A DNA stretch of 64,000 nucleotides from Chelatococcus sp. YT9 (GTDB taxonomy: Bacteria > Pseudomonadota > Alphaproteobacteria > Rhizobiales > Beijerinckiaceae). This document shows, in pieces, positions 32,448-45,670 of the stretch. The position numbers and the translations under genes were made by a program. The notes beneath the pieces are model-generated. The model saw only the letters and a list, made by a program, of their open reading frames with translations. It had not been told where the DNA came from and searched no databases. Every line of letters starts with the position of its first letter. Position 1 is the stretch's first letter. The stretch is from contig NZ_JAHBRW010000001.1 of NCBI RefSeq assembly GCF_018398315.1, forward strand, positions 2,488,501-2,552,500, written 5' to 3'.

Positions 32448-32691
32448 CGCTTCCTCCGATTGCACTGCGAGAGGGGCCGCATGCCCCGCCGCAACCTCAT
32501 GCTTCTCCCTTCAGGCGGAATGGGCGCGGCTCACCCGTTCCTCCCGCGCGATGGGAGATGTCATCGCAATTAGCGCTCACGGCCCAGCTCTCTGGCAATG
32601 AGTGCCGATGCCTTGCTCTAAAGCATCAGATGATGGCAAGGGAAGAGGTTTCCATCGCACGGGGCCCAGCTCTCGCATTTCCGCAAATGCC

Positions 32692-33873
32692 TCAGCCGGT
32701 CGCCGCGATGGGAGAATGACCCGACGGGACGGACAGTCCGTCCGCACCGGCTCGTGCGCGGCGGGGGGCGCTAGCGCCCCCGTCGTCAGCGGGCCCGTGC
32801 GCCTGAACCAACTCGGCGCGGCGCCGGGGCAGGGCCCGTGGGTACTCGGTCTGCAGAAAGGCAAGGAGCTTCTCTCGCACCTCGCAACGCAGGTCCCATG
32901 CGCGTGGTGAGGTCCGTGCGCTCACCAATGCACGCAACTTGAGCGTCTCGGTTTCCGCTTCCACGACCTGCAGGTTGACCACTGCGCCGTCCCAGAACGG
33001 CGAGGCTTTGACAATCTCCTCCAGCTTGGCGCGCAACTTGTCGACGGGCACGGTGTAGTCGGCATACAGGAAGACGCTGCCGATGATCTGGCCGGATGTC
33101 CGTGTCCAGTTCTGGAAGGGTTGCTCGATGAAATAAGAGAGTGGCACGACGAGCCGCCGCCAGTCCCAGATCTTGATGACCACGTAGGTCGCGGTAATCT
33201 CCTCGATCCAGCCCCATTCACCCTCGACGACGACCGCATCATCGATGCGGATGGGCTGTGTGATGGCGATCTGAATGCCTGCGATGAGATTGGCAAGGAT
33301 AGGCCTTGCGGCGAGACCCACGATCAGACCGGCGGCGCCTGCCGAGGCTATGAGACTGACGCCGTACTGGCGGACCGCGCTGAACGTCATCAACGCTGCC
33401 GCCGTGGTGATGATCACCACGAGGATGCTCACGGTCCGCTTGAGAATGTTGACCTGTGTCACGTGCTTGCGGGCGAGCAGGTTGTCGTCCGTGTCTATGC
33501 GGAACCGCCGGAGATGAAACTGGCAGGCCAGTTCGACAGCGGTAAGAGCGCTCCAGCCAACGAGAATGATGAAGGCGACCAGCAGCACCTTGGCGAGCGT
33601 CAAGGCCGCGGCGGATGTGAGAGGCGTTGCGGGCAAGACCACGGCGATGGCGAAAACCACCACAGCCATCCGGCGCGGGCCATCGGTCTTCGTGACCAAT
33701 TGTTGCAGGAAGGGGTGGGTGGGGCCGATCAACCGGCGCAGCAGGCGCTTGATGGTGCGGTGGAGGAGCAGGGCGAGGCCCGCGGCGCAGGACAGTAGCA
33801 GGATGGCGTAGATCCAGTCGGGGATCCAGAACAGGGTCTCGCGGATCGAAGCGAGGAAGGCGCCGAGCGTCAT
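32692..33873 (-). CDS. MscS-family mechanosensitive ion channel
   Basis: 393 residues. Four to five membrane helices in the first half. The pore helix block YGVSLIASAGAAGLIVGLAA and the following RPILANLIAGIQIAITQPIR are the MscS signature (Ala/Gly-rich packing helix then the beta domain, IDDAVVVEGEWGWIEEITAT). A C-terminal cytoplasmic alpha/beta domain follows. It ends with a basic, disordered tail (RRRAELVQAHGPADDG and on). Relieves hypo-osmotic stress. The MTLGAF start at 33873 is preferred over upstream Met in the same frame. Confidence 0.92.
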   Translation of the reverse strand: MTLGAFLASIRETLFWIPDWIYAILLLSCAAGLALLLHRTIKRLLRRLIGPTHPFLQQLVTKTDGPRRMAVVVFAIAVVLPATPLTSAAALTLAKVLLVAFIILVGWSALTAVELACQFHLRRFRIDTDDNLLARKHVTQVNILKRTVSILVVIITTAAALMTFSAVRQYGVSLIASAGAAGLIVGLAARPILANLIAGIQIAITQPIRIDDAVVVEGEWGWIEEITATYVVIKIWDWRRLVVPLSYFIEQPFQNWTRTSGQIIGSVFLYADYTVPVDKLRAKLEEIVKASPFWDGAVVNLQVVEAETETLKLRALVSARTSPRAWDLRCEVREKLLAFLQTEYPRALPRRRAELVQAHGPADDGGASAPRRARAGADGLSVPSGHSPIAATG

Positions 33874-34089
33874 GCCGGGGCATCTCCTTTCGTGATCGAG
33901 GAGGGCGGAGCGGTTCACGTTGGCTGATGCGTCAGCCTAACATCGGCTTGCCGCTATCCGCAAATCTGTCGCGATCGGCTGTCGAAGATGCGCTGGCCCT
34001 TGCCGTTCCGGCGGCCGGTCGCTAGATACGGGACAAATCATCGAAAGTCTGATCCGTCGCCACCGTGCACGGGGGTGGAGCTCGTTTTC

Positions 34090-35745
34090 ATGTCTGCCAA
34101 GCAGTTCGTCTACCATATGCGCGGTCTCTCGAAGACCTATTCGGGCGGCAAGAAGGTGCTCGACAACGTACACCTGTCCTTCTACCCCGGCGCCAAGATC
34201 GGTGTGCTCGGCGTCAACGGGTCGGGCAAGTCCACGCTTCTCAGGATCATGGCCGGCACGGACAAGGAGTTCACCGGCGAGGCCTGGGCAGCGGACGGCG
34301 TGCGCGTCGGCTACCTGCCGCAGGAGCCGCAGCTCGACGACAGCAAGAGCGTGCGCGAAAACGTCATGGAAGGCGTGGCCGAGAAGAAGGCGATCATCGA
34401 TCGGTACAACGACCTCGCCATGAATTATTCCGACGAGACTGCCGACGAAATGACGGCGCTGCAGGACGAGATCGAGGCCAAAGGTCTTTGGGACCTCGAC
34501 AGCCGCGTCGACCAGGCCATGGACGCCTTGCGCTGCCCGCCGGACGATGCCGATGTGTCGAAGCTCTCCGGTGGTGAGAAGCGTCGCGTGGCGCTCTGCA
34601 AGCTTCTCCTGTGGGAGCCGGACCTGCTGCTGCTCGACGAGCCGACCAACCATCTCGACGCCGAGACGGTGGCCTGGCTCGAAGGTTATCTGCGCAATTA
34701 CACCGGCGCGATCCTGATCGTCACCCACGATCGCTACTTCCTCGACAATGTCACCGGCTGGATCCTCGAGCTCGACCGCGGCCGTGGCATTCCCTATGAA
34801 GGTAACTACTCGTCCTGGCTGGAGCAGAAGCAGAAGCGCCTCCAGCAGGAGGGCCGCGAGGACGAAGCTCGGCAGCGCACCCTCCAGCGCGAGCAGGAGT
34901 GGATGGGCGCCTCTCCCCGTGCCCGGCAGGCCAAGAACAAGGCGCGTATCCAGCGCTATGAAGAACTGGTGCAAAAGGCCAACGACAAGTCGCCGACATC
35001 AGCCCAGATCATCATCCCCATCGCCGAGCGGCTTGGTAACAATGTGGTCGATTTCGACGGGCTGTCGAAGGGCTTTGGCGATCAGCTGCTGATCGACGAT
35101 CTCTCCTTCAAGCTGCCGCCGGGCGGTATCGTGGGCGTGATCGGCCCGAACGGCGCCGGTAAGACGACGTTGTTCCGGATGATTACCGGGCAGGAACAGC
35201 CGGACGGCGGCTCGATCACCATTGGTGAATCGGTGAAGCTCGGCTATGTCGACCAGTCGCGCGATGCACTCGACGATAAGAAGACCGTGTGGGAAGAAAT
35301 CTCCGGCGGCAACGAGGTGATTTATCTCGGCAAGCGCGAGATCAACTCCCGTGCCTATTGCTCGGCCTTCAACTTCAAGGGCGGCGACCAGCAGAAAAAG
35401 GTCGGTATGCTCTCCGGCGGTGAACGCAACCGCGTCCATCTCGCCAAGATGCTGAAGTCCGGCGCCAACGTCCTCCTGCTCGACGAGCCGACCAACGATC
35501 TAGATGTGGAAACGCTGCGGGCGCTGGAAGAGGCGCTGGAGGATTACGCTGGCTGCGCCGTTATCATCAGCCACGATCGCATGTTCCTCGACCGCATCGC
35601 CACGCACATGTTGTCCTTCGAGGGCGACAGCCATGTGGAATGGTTCGAGGGCAACTTCCAGGACTACGAGGAAGACAAGAAGCGCCGTCTCGGCATTGAT
35701 TCCACGATTCCGAAGCGTATCCAGTACAAGAAGTTCGGCCGCTGA
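34090..35745 (+). CDS. ettA: energy-dependent translational throttle protein EttA (ABC-F)
   Basis: 551 residues. Two ABC ATPase domains: Walker [10 protein letters not shown] (about 40) and GPNGAGKTT (about 355); signatures [11 protein letters not shown] and [11 protein letters not shown]; Walker [13 protein letters not shown] and [12 protein letters not shown]. The inter-domain linker contains the basic P-site tRNA-interaction motif region ([20 protein letters not shown]), and the first domain has the arm EttA uses to contact the ribosome. Acts at the ribosomal E site and gates elongation in response to ADP/ATP. Start ATG 34090 gives the family N terminus [17 protein letters not shown]. Confidence 0.95.
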   Translation: MSAKQFVYHMRGLSKTYSGGKKVLDNVHLSFYPGAKIGVLGVNGSGKSTLLRIMAGTDKEFTGEAWAADGVRVGYLPQEPQLDDSKSVRENVMEGVAEKKAIIDRYNDLAMNYSDETADEMTALQDEIEAKGLWDLDSRVDQAMDALRCPPDDADVSKLSGGEKRRVALCKLLLWEPDLLLLDEPTNHLDAETVAWLEGYLRNYTGAILIVTHDRYFLDNVTGWILELDRGRGIPYEGNYSSWLEQKQKRLQQEGREDEARQRTLQREQEWMGASPRARQAKNKARIQRYEELVQKANDKSPTSAQIIIPIAERLGNNVVDFDGLSKGFGDQLLIDDLSFKLPPGGIVGVIGPNGAGKTTLFRMITGQEQPDGGSITIGESVKLGYVDQSRDALDDKKTVWEEISGGNEVIYLGKREINSRAYCSAFNFKGGDQQKKVGMLSGGERNRVHLAKMLKSGANVLLLDEPTNDLDVETLRALEEALEDYAGCAVIISHDRMFLDRIATHMLSFEGDSHVEWFEGNFQDYEEDKKRRLGIDSTIPKRIQYKKFGR

Positions 35746-35747
35746 TC

Positions 35748-35772
35748 GGGGAGGGGGCCCCGCCCCCTCCCC
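35748..35772 (+). terminator. GC-rich hairpin after ettA
   Basis: GGGGAGGGGG (35748-35757) is complementary to CCCCCTCCCC (35763-35772) around a 5-base loop. It begins three bases beyond the stop codon and has no U tract, so terminator activity is inferred. Confidence 0.6.
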
Positions 35773-35917
35773 GCAAGCCGGGCGGTTGGTCTCGCGTGTT
35801 CTCGATAACGGACCGTCACCATCCGTGTCGCGAGACTGCGCTTAAGTTTGTCAGCTCCAATACTCCCATTGCCGCTCCCTTGCGGGAGGGGCAATGGACG
35901 AGGTGAACCTCGCGGGC

Positions 35918-36421
35918 CTATTCCAGCGGCCGCCAGTATTCCTTCACGAAGCCGCGCGGGTCGACGCTGCGCACGCTGCCCTTGTTCTTCGCGGCCTTGC
36001 CCTCGCAACCCCACGAAAAGATCGTATCACGGCCGGTGGCGTGACTGGGCACGGCAGCGCTGTCCGGATGCGTGCTGCAGTAGGCACTCGCCTCCGGGGT
36101 GGCCATCGGCTGGCTATCGGCCCGGCCGCAGTGGCGGTCCCCACCGGGAAGGCAGACATAGGCGCGCCCACCCATGCATCGCCAAACGGCGGTATTGGCT
36201 TGGTCCGGTCCCTCAAGGTCCCGGCCGAACGCGGCCTTGGCCGCAGCGAGGAGGGACGGCGGCAGAGGGCGGAGCATGTTGTCGTCGCCCGCATTCCGAC
36301 AGATGTTGACGGGACTGTCCTGCGCTACGGCGGGACCGTGCGGCAGGAAGACGCCTCCGGCGAGCGCAATCACGATCGTCGCTGCCGCCTTGCCTGCAAT
36401 CCGGGTTGCTGGAACTGTCAT
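35918..36421 (-). CDS. exported hypothetical protein with six cysteines (167 aa)
   Basis: 167 residues. Signal peptide is about residues 1-32 (hydrophobic ATIVIALAGGVFLPHGPAVAQ). Six cysteines (NICRNAG, VWRCMGG, YVCLPGG, RHCGR, AYCSTH, WGCEGK) suggest three disulfides. The C terminus ends with FVKEYWRPL. Resembles short periplasmic proteins of Rhizobiales; no function recognised. The ATG at 36421 has AAGG upstream and gives the shortest sensible signal sequence; ATG 36436 is a second option. Confidence 0.7.
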   Translation of the reverse strand: MTVPATRIAGKAAATIVIALAGGVFLPHGPAVAQDSPVNICRNAGDDNMLRPLPPSLLAAAKAAFGRDLEGPDQANTAVWRCMGGRAYVCLPGGDRHCGRADSQPMATPEASAYCSTHPDSAAVPSHATGRDTIFSWGCEGKAAKNKGSVRSVDPRGFVKEYWRPLE

Positions 36422-36555
36422 CCTTTGCCTTGTCATTCGTCTGCCACGTCGACGCATGTGATTGATGCTCATGCTAAACCTGTGATGGCGCATTTCGGCC
36501 TTCTTGCGCAAGATAGGTACAGGACAAGCTTTTGGTTCCGACCCGGGGTACCTGA

Positions 36556-37782
36556 TTGCGACATTCAGTCTTTGCCTTCATCGCCCTGGCGCTCTTGCAG
36601 GGGGTTCTCCCGCAGGTCGCGGTGGCGCAGGATTTCGGCGCATTTCTCAGGGAGATCCGCGGCGAGGCCTCCGCGGCCGGGGTCACGACCGCGACCTTCG
36701 ATGCTGAGACGGCGGGGCTGACCCCTGATCTGGGCCTCCCCAACCTCGATCTTCCCGGGCGTCGGGGACCTTCCAACTCGGGGCAGTCCGAGTTTACCCT
36801 GACGCCCGCGCAATACCTCGCACCGAAGGCACTCTCAGCGCAGGCGGCAAGAGGACGGCAATATCTCGCCCGCCATAGGCAGGCGCTGGCCGCGATCGAG
36901 CGTCGTTACGGTGTGCCAGGCTCAGTGGTCCTGGCCATCTGGGGAAGGGAAACCGCCTTCGGCGCGGCAAAAGTCCCGTATGACGCGGTTCGTGTTCTCG
37001 CCACCCAGGCTTTCGTCGGGCGACGCAAGGCTGAATTCCGACAGGAATTCCTGCTCGCCCTCAAAATGCTGCAAGACGGCGTCGTGACACGGCCCGCGCT
37101 GCGCAGTTCGTGGGCGGGCGCCATCGGCCTGACTCAGATGCTGCCCTCGCAGTATTATAAGTATGGCGTCGATTTCGACGGCTCGGGTCGGGTCGATATC
37201 TGGACATCGGAGGCCGACGCTCTCGCCTCGATCGCCAACCATCTTTCTGGTGAAGGCTGGGTGCGCGGTCTCGACTGGGCGTTGGAAGTGAAGCCCGCGC
37301 CGGGGTTCACCTGTGGCCATGCCGATCCCGAACGGGCGATGACTGTGGCTGAGTGGCTCTCACGCGGGTTCGCGGTGATCGGTGGCAAGACGCCGAGCGC
37401 CACCGACCGTTCAGCGCAGGCCTCCCTGTTCATGCCCGCAGGTGCCTATGGTCCGGCCTTTCTGATCACGCGCAACTACTACGCGTTGAAGGCCTATAAT
37501 TTCTCTGATCTCTACGTCCTCTACGTCGGCCATCTCGCGGATCTGATCGACGGAGGCCGGCCTTTCGCCACGCCATGGCAAGGCATGAAACAGGCCTCGA
37601 CCGCCGGTATCGCCACCATTCAGCGGGAGCTCGCCCGCCATGGCCACTACGGCGAGAGCATCGATGGGCGAGCCGGCATGCGGACACGGCTCGCCATCGG
37701 TCTTTACCAGGAGGCGCGTGGGCTTCCCGTGGACTGCTGGCCCGGCGAGACAGTACTGAAGGCGTTAGAGGCGGCGCGATGA
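36556..37782 (+). CDS. lytic murein transglycosylase, MltB/SLT_2 type with peptidoglycan-binding domain
   Basis: 408 residues. Signal peptide about 1-24 (TTG start; VFAFIALALLQGVLPQVAVAQ). Catalytic domain includes VVLAIWGRETAFGAAK (active-site Glu in GRE), SSWAGAIGLTQMLPSQYYK and DGSGRVDIWTSEADALASIA. The C-terminal PG_binding_1 domain (about 345-405) has GHYGESIDGRAGMRTRLAIG. Cleaves glycan strands non-hydrolytically to 1,6-anhydromuropeptides. The TTG start is accepted because it supplies the signal peptide; later Met codons would remove it. Confidence 0.92.
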   Translation: MRHSVFAFIALALLQGVLPQVAVAQDFGAFLREIRGEASAAGVTTATFDAETAGLTPDLGLPNLDLPGRRGPSNSGQSEFTLTPAQYLAPKALSAQAARGRQYLARHRQALAAIERRYGVPGSVVLAIWGRETAFGAAKVPYDAVRVLATQAFVGRRKAEFRQEFLLALKMLQDGVVTRPALRSSWAGAIGLTQMLPSQYYKYGVDFDGSGRVDIWTSEADALASIANHLSGEGWVRGLDWALEVKPAPGFTCGHADPERAMTVAEWLSRGFAVIGGKTPSATDRSAQASLFMPAGAYGPAFLITRNYYALKAYNFSDLYVLYVGHLADLIDGGRPFATPWQGMKQASTAGIATIQRELARHGHYGESIDGRAGMRTRLAIGLYQEARGLPVDCWPGETVLKALEAAR

Positions 37783-37964
37783 GCGGCAACGCGCTGTATT
37801 CCGCCATCTCGGGACCGATGGTCCCATGACGTCAGGGTAACTCGGCGGGCTGGGCATGTGCTCCAGATCGGACAACGGTATCGGAAATCCGGCTGCTTGA
37901 ATGGGTTTAGATAAACCGGCAGATCGGATTTGCTTCAGACGAATGATCGGCAGGGGAGAGCGTC

Positions 37965-38741
37965 ATGGCAGATTGGAACGCGCGGCTCTATCTGAAGTTT
38001 GAGGACGAGCGCACACGGCCCTCCGCCGATCTCCTGGCGCAGGTCTCGCCGCGCCAGGCGCGGTGTGTGGTCGATCTCGGCTGTGGGCCGGGCAACTCGA
38101 CGGAGCTGCTCGTGGAGCGCTTTCCCGGCGCCGAGATTATCGGTGTGGACACGTCACCGGATATGCTGGAGAAGGCACGTCAGCGGCTGCCCCACGTCAC
38201 TTTCATTGAAGCCGATGTCGCAACATGGCGGCCCGAGCAACCGGTCGATGTGCTGTTTGCCAACGCGGTGCTGCAGTGGCTACCAAACCACGATGCGCTC
38301 TTCCCCCACCTCATGTCCTCACTGGCGCCTGGAGGCATCCTGGCGGTACAGATGCCCAACAATCTGACCGAGCCCTCGCATGCGCTCATGCGTGACGTGG
38401 CACGGGAGGAACGCTGGCGGGAGAAACTCGCCAGGGCCAGCGCGGCGCGCGCGCCACTCGCGCCGCCCGGCCATCTCTATGATCTCCTGAAGCCCTTCTC
38501 TCGGCGCGTCGATATCTGGCAGACGGCGTATCAGCACCCGCTGGAGGGCCCAGCGGCGATCATCGAATGGTTGAAGGCGACGGGTCTGCGCCCGTTCCTC
38601 GCGCCGCTGGATGCCGGCGAGCAGGAGGACTTTCTGGCCGACTATCTCGATCGGCTTAGCGAGAGCTATCCGCCGCTCGTCGACGGCAGGGTTCTGCTTG
38701 CTTTCCCACGCCTGTTCATCATTGCCGAGAAGGCCGCATGA
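37965..38741 (+). CDS. tam: trans-aconitate 2-methyltransferase
   Basis: 258 residues, family length. MADWNARLYLKFEDERTRPS start, SAM-binding motif I VVDLGCGPGNSTELL, Asp/Glu at the end of the second strand (GVDTSPDMLEKAR), motif on VDVLFANAVLQWLPNHD and the C-terminal GPAAIIEWLKATGLRPFLAP. Methylates trans-aconitate, an inhibitor of the TCA cycle. A GGGGAG ribosome-binding site precedes ATG 37965, and its stop overlaps the MOSC gene start (ATGA), so both are co-translated. Confidence 0.95.
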   Translation: MADWNARLYLKFEDERTRPSADLLAQVSPRQARCVVDLGCGPGNSTELLVERFPGAEIIGVDTSPDMLEKARQRLPHVTFIEADVATWRPEQPVDVLFANAVLQWLPNHDALFPHLMSSLAPGGILAVQMPNNLTEPSHALMRDVAREERWREKLARASAARAPLAPPGHLYDLLKPFSRRVDIWQTAYQHPLEGPAAIIEWLKATGLRPFLAPLDAGEQEDFLADYLDRLSESYPPLVDGRVLLAFPRLFIIAEKAA

Positions 38742-39358
38742 CCGTCACGGGCGATCTTTTCGGGCCGCGGATCTTTCCGGGCCGCCGGCTCCGGGGCAAT
38801 GTCACGGCAACGCTCAAGGCGGGGCAGGGCGGCGGCACCTACGATTTTGTGACGGTGGCGGTTTCGGATCTCACGGTTACCTACGAAGGCATCCCGGGTG
38901 ACAGGCATTACGGCCTGACCCGTCTCTCCGGCGCGCGGGAGCCGTGGTATCCGCGCGGCACCGAGATGCGCAATGATCGGCAGATCTCCTTGCTGGCTGC
39001 GGAAGAACTGGCGGACATCGCTAGCGGCCTGAAGATTCCCTCGGTCAAGGCCGAATGGATCGGCGGCAACATCGTCGTGGAAGGGCTGCCCGCCTTTTCG
39101 ATGATTCCTCCACGCACGCGCTTGATGTTTGCCGGCGGCGTGGTCATAGCGATCGATGGACAGAATGCGCCCTGCAAATACGCGGGCCAGATGATCGCCG
39201 AGGCTTATCCCGGGCGGCCAGCCATCGCGCTCGATTTCGTCAAGGTTGCGAAGCGCCTGCGCGGCCTCGTCGGCTGCGTGGAGCGGCCCGGCATCGTCCG
39301 GGCCGGTGAGGAAATCGTCGCTCGTGTGCCGGAGCACTGGAGTTATCAGCCCGGGTAA
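38738..39358 (+). CDS. MOSC domain-containing protein
   Basis: 206 residues. Visible blocks are PGDRHYGLTRLSGAREPWYP (early), RGTEMRNDRQISLLAAEELA, VEGLPAFSMIPPRTRLMF and the conserved GQNAPCKYAG (Cys), then RLRGLVGCVERPGIV and the C-terminal VRAGEEIVARVPEHW. MOSC domains bind sulfur or molybdenum cofactors; this small stand-alone form is common in Rhizobiales and has no assigned substrate. Overlaps tam by four bases. Confidence 0.9.
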   Translation: MTVTGDLFGPRIFPGRRLRGNVTATLKAGQGGGTYDFVTVAVSDLTVTYEGIPGDRHYGLTRLSGAREPWYPRGTEMRNDRQISLLAAEELADIASGLKIPSVKAEWIGGNIVVEGLPAFSMIPPRTRLMFAGGVVIAIDGQNAPCKYAGQMIAEAYPGRPAIALDFVKVAKRLRGLVGCVERPGIVRAGEEIVARVPEHWSYQPG

Positions 39359-39545
39359 GACCGGAGGTGCAGGCAGATCTCATCGGTGCCTGTTGCGCCA
39401 TCCTCCCCGAGGGGAGGGATCGGCGTGGTGCGACTGACTTCATGGCGCGGAGAGCATCATCACACGTGTCATCCCACCCGTCGCGAAGCGACGGGCAGGA
39501 GGTGCATGGACATGACCCTGAGGCGGGCTTTTCCTTGATACCTGC

Positions 39546-43298
<3,753 letters not shown>

Positions 43299-43314
43299 TG
43301 GAAATTATTCTCCG

Positions 43315-43454
43315 TGTCATCCCGGGGCTGTGCGTAGCGCAGAGCGTGGGATCCAGAAACGATGCGGCTGGGGGTTAGTCTCAGCCTATCGCCTATTCGA
43401 GCCTTTGAAGCGGTTCTGGATTCCGAGCTCGCCCTGGGGCGCCCCGGAATGACA
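43315..43454. repeat. long imperfect inverted repeat between metF and metH
   Basis: TGTCATCCCGGGGC at 43315-43328 is mirrored by GCCCCGGAATGACA at 43441-43454, and GGATCCAGAA at 43349-43358 by TTCTGGATTCC at 43424-43434. This 140-base, hairpin-forming element with GTCATCCCGG ends is a common intergenic repeat type in Alphaproteobacteria. It may affect readthrough or mRNA stability between metF and metH. Confidence 0.72.
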
Positions 43455-43460
43455 GAAATT

Positions 43461-44381
43461 TCAAGCCGCCGCCACGGCCTTGGCCGGGACCGCAGTCTCA
43501 GCCCTTAATCCCAGGAGATGACAAATGGCATAGACCAAGTCAGCACGATTCATCGTGTAGAAGTGGAGATCCGTGACGCCACGATCAACGAGATCGATGA
43601 CCTGTTCGGCGGCAACCGCCGCGGCGATGAGGCGGCGGGTCTCCACGTCCTCGTCCAGACCATTGAAGCGCGCGGCAAGCCAGGCCGGCATGCTGGCGCC
43701 GGCACGTTCGGCGAAGCTCGCGGCCTGCTTGAAGTTCTGTACCGGCAGGATGCCGGGCACGATCGGGATGTCGATGCCAGCGGCCCGGACCTTGTCGATA
43801 TAGCGCAGGTAGAGGTCGTTATCGAAGAAGAACTGGGTGACCGCTCGATCGGCGCCGGCATCGACCTTGCGCTTCAGGATCTCGATGTCGGCATCGATGG
43901 AGGGGCTCTCCGGGTGCTTCTCGGGATAGGCCGAGACGGTGACCTCGAAATCACCGATGCGCTTCAGGCCCGCGACGAGGTCGTAGGACGAGGCATAGCC
44001 GCCGGGATGCGACTCATAGGTCGTGCCGATGCCTGCGACCGGATCCCCGCGCAGCGCCACCACATGCCGGACGCCGGCCTCCCAATAGGCGCGGGCGACG
44101 TCGTCGACTTCCTCGCGGGTTGCCGAGACACAGGTGAGGTGGGCCGCGGGCCGCAAGATTGTCTCGTCGACGATGCGCTTGACAGTTGCGTGGGTGCGCT
44201 CGCGGGTGGAGCCGCCCGCCCCATAGGTCACCGAGACGAAGTTAGGCTTGAGCGGCGCCAGCCGCTCGATGGAAGCCCAAAGGGTCTCTTCCATCGCCGG
44301 TGTCTTGGGCGGGAAGAACTCGAAGGATACCCGCACGGGCCGGGAGCTGTGGCGGCTGGGGCGAAAAGAAGCGGGTGCCAT
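43461..44381 (-). CDS. metF: 5,10-methylenetetrahydrofolate reductase
   Basis: 306 residues. VSFEFFPPKTPAMEETLW (the FEFFPPK motif), FVSVTYGAGGSTRERT, HLTCVSATREEVDDVA, VVALRGDPVAGIG, FEVTVSAYPEKHPESPS and TQFFFDNDLYLRYIDKV are the conserved blocks. Supplies 5-methyl-THF to metH. Starts at the sahR stop codon (TGATG overlap), so it is co-translated with its presumed regulator. Ends with a Leu/Ala-rich C terminus. Confidence 0.96.
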   Translation of the reverse strand: MAPASFRPSRHSSRPVRVSFEFFPPKTPAMEETLWASIERLAPLKPNFVSVTYGAGGSTRERTHATVKRIVDETILRPAAHLTCVSATREEVDDVARAYWEAGVRHVVALRGDPVAGIGTTYESHPGGYASSYDLVAGLKRIGDFEVTVSAYPEKHPESPSIDADIEILKRKVDAGADRAVTQFFFDNDLYLRYIDKVRAAGIDIPIVPGILPVQNFKQAASFAERAGASMPAWLAARFNGLDEDVETRRLIAAAVAAEQVIDLVDRGVTDLHFYTMNRADLVYAICHLLGLRAETAVPAKAVAAA

Positions 44382-45391
44382 CAGGCAACCTCCCGTTGAG
44401 AAGAACGCGGTTGAAAGTCGGTGATGACACGGCGGTCGCGCGCCAGCCAGAGAGACACGGTGAGCTGCTCCGGATGGTCCCGCTCCGGTTTGAGATCGCG
44501 ATGGGCGATGACATCGAGGCCGGCGTCCTCCAGCCATCCGCCGAGTTGCTCCGCGGCGAAGCCAAGCCGGCGATGGGCGTGCTCCTCGCGCAGAAACTCC
44601 AGCGCGTGCGGTGCAAAATCAACAACCAGCAGGCGGCCGCCCGGAGCGAGCACCGCGGCGGCCTCGCGGAGCGCGCGGGCAGGGTCGTCGAGATAGTGCA
44701 GGACCTGATGAATTAGCACGAGATCGAAGGCGTCGTGCTCGACAGGCAACGCGTGGATGTCGCCCTGCTGGAGTTGAACTTTCGCGAGACCCGCACGTTC
44801 GAGATTGGCGCGCGCGACCGAGAGCATGGCGTGGCTCGCATCGACACCGACGACTCGTGTCGCCAACGGCGCTAGCAACTGCAGCATGCGCCCCGTGCCA
44901 GTGCCCAGGTCGAGAAAGGCTTGCACAGGCTTCGCCCCGACGACCTCGATGATCGCGGCCTCTACGGCCTCCTCGGGCACGTGCAGTGAGCGCACCTTGT
45001 CCCAATTGTCGGCGAGGCGAGAAAAATGAGCTTGCGCCGCTTCGGCGCGCACCTGGCGCGCGGCCTTCAGACGAGCACGATCTCCGGCCAGCCGTTGATC
45101 AGCGCCGTCGAGATGGGCGACGAGGTCTCGAATGGCGGTGGCGGCCGGGTGATGGTCCGCCATCCGGAAAAAGGCCCAGGCGCCTTCACGGTGGCGCTCG
45201 ACTATGCCCGCTTCGGCGAGAAGCTTAAGATGGCGCGATATGCGTGGTTGGGACTGGCCGAGAATATCGGTCATGTCGGAGACGGTCAGCTCGCCCTCGC
45301 TGAGCAGCGCGAGCATGCGCAGGCGCGTTTCCTCGGCCGCTGCTTTCATCGCGGCTAGAAGAACGGGAAAGGGAAGGGCAGATCTATCCAT
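44381..45391 (-). CDS. sahR: ArsR-methyltransferase fusion regulator, SahR type
   Basis: 336 residues. An ArsR winged HTH (about 15-95, EGELTVSDMTDILGQSQPRI, SRHLKLLAEAGIVERHREGA) is fused to a SAM-binding Rossmann domain (about 140-300, LDLGTGTGRMLQLLAPL, VVGVDASHAMLSVARANL, LIHQVLHYLDDPARAL). Fused proteins of this kind sense S-adenosylhomocysteine and repress methionine-cycle genes (SahR). An inverted repeat close to its start (45408-45429) fits autoregulation. Forms an operon with metF. Confidence 0.88.
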   Translation of the reverse strand: MDRSALPFPVLLAAMKAAAEETRLRMLALLSEGELTVSDMTDILGQSQPRISRHLKLLAEAGIVERHREGAWAFFRMADHHPAATAIRDLVAHLDGADQRLAGDRARLKAARQVRAEAAQAHFSRLADNWDKVRSLHVPEEAVEAAIIEVVGAKPVQAFLDLGTGTGRMLQLLAPLATRVVGVDASHAMLSVARANLERAGLAKVQLQQGDIHALPVEHDAFDLVLIHQVLHYLDDPARALREAAAVLAPGGRLLVVDFAPHALEFLREEHAHRRLGFAAEQLGGWLEDAGLDVIAHRDLKPERDHPEQLTVSLWLARDRRVITDFQPRSSQREVA

Positions 45392-45407
45392 CGCCGGGCC
45401 ATCTCAA

Positions 45408-45429
45408 CACATAAAGATATGTTTATGTG
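45408..45429. promoter_or_regulatory. SahR operator candidate
   Basis: CACATAAA (45408-45415) and TTTATGTG (45422-45429) are exact complements with GATATG between them, 17 bases before the sahR start. The site resembles the ATAAAG-type palindromes described for SahR. Control of sahR-metF by SAH binding is inferred. Confidence 0.68.
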
Positions 45430-45670
45430 AAATCCTGCGACGATGCAAGGCGGATGTCAGTGACGTTTTGCGCCCCGCGAAGCAGGGAGCGCGTTAACCC
45501 CCACGCTTGCCTCTCCCCGCGAGGAGGAGGAGGGGGAACAGGTGACGTGTGAATTTATCGAAGGCCACATAGAGAACGTGTCTGGGAAGCTATTGGGAAA
45601 AAGGTAGAAACGCCAGCCGCGCACCTCTCCGTGCGGGAGGGGTAAGGGTGGGATTACCCGCGATAAAGCC

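Noticed and set aside
31113-32573. 486-codon open frame opposite to the aldehyde dehydrogenase gene
   Set aside because: Same effect: a shadow of a GC-rich gene with full family signatures on the other strand.
45480-45660. REP-like repeat in the spacer before the B3/B4-domain gene
   Set aside because: GC-rich stretches such as CCTCTCC and GGGAGGGG recur, but there is no clear inverted repeat, so I did not list them as an element.
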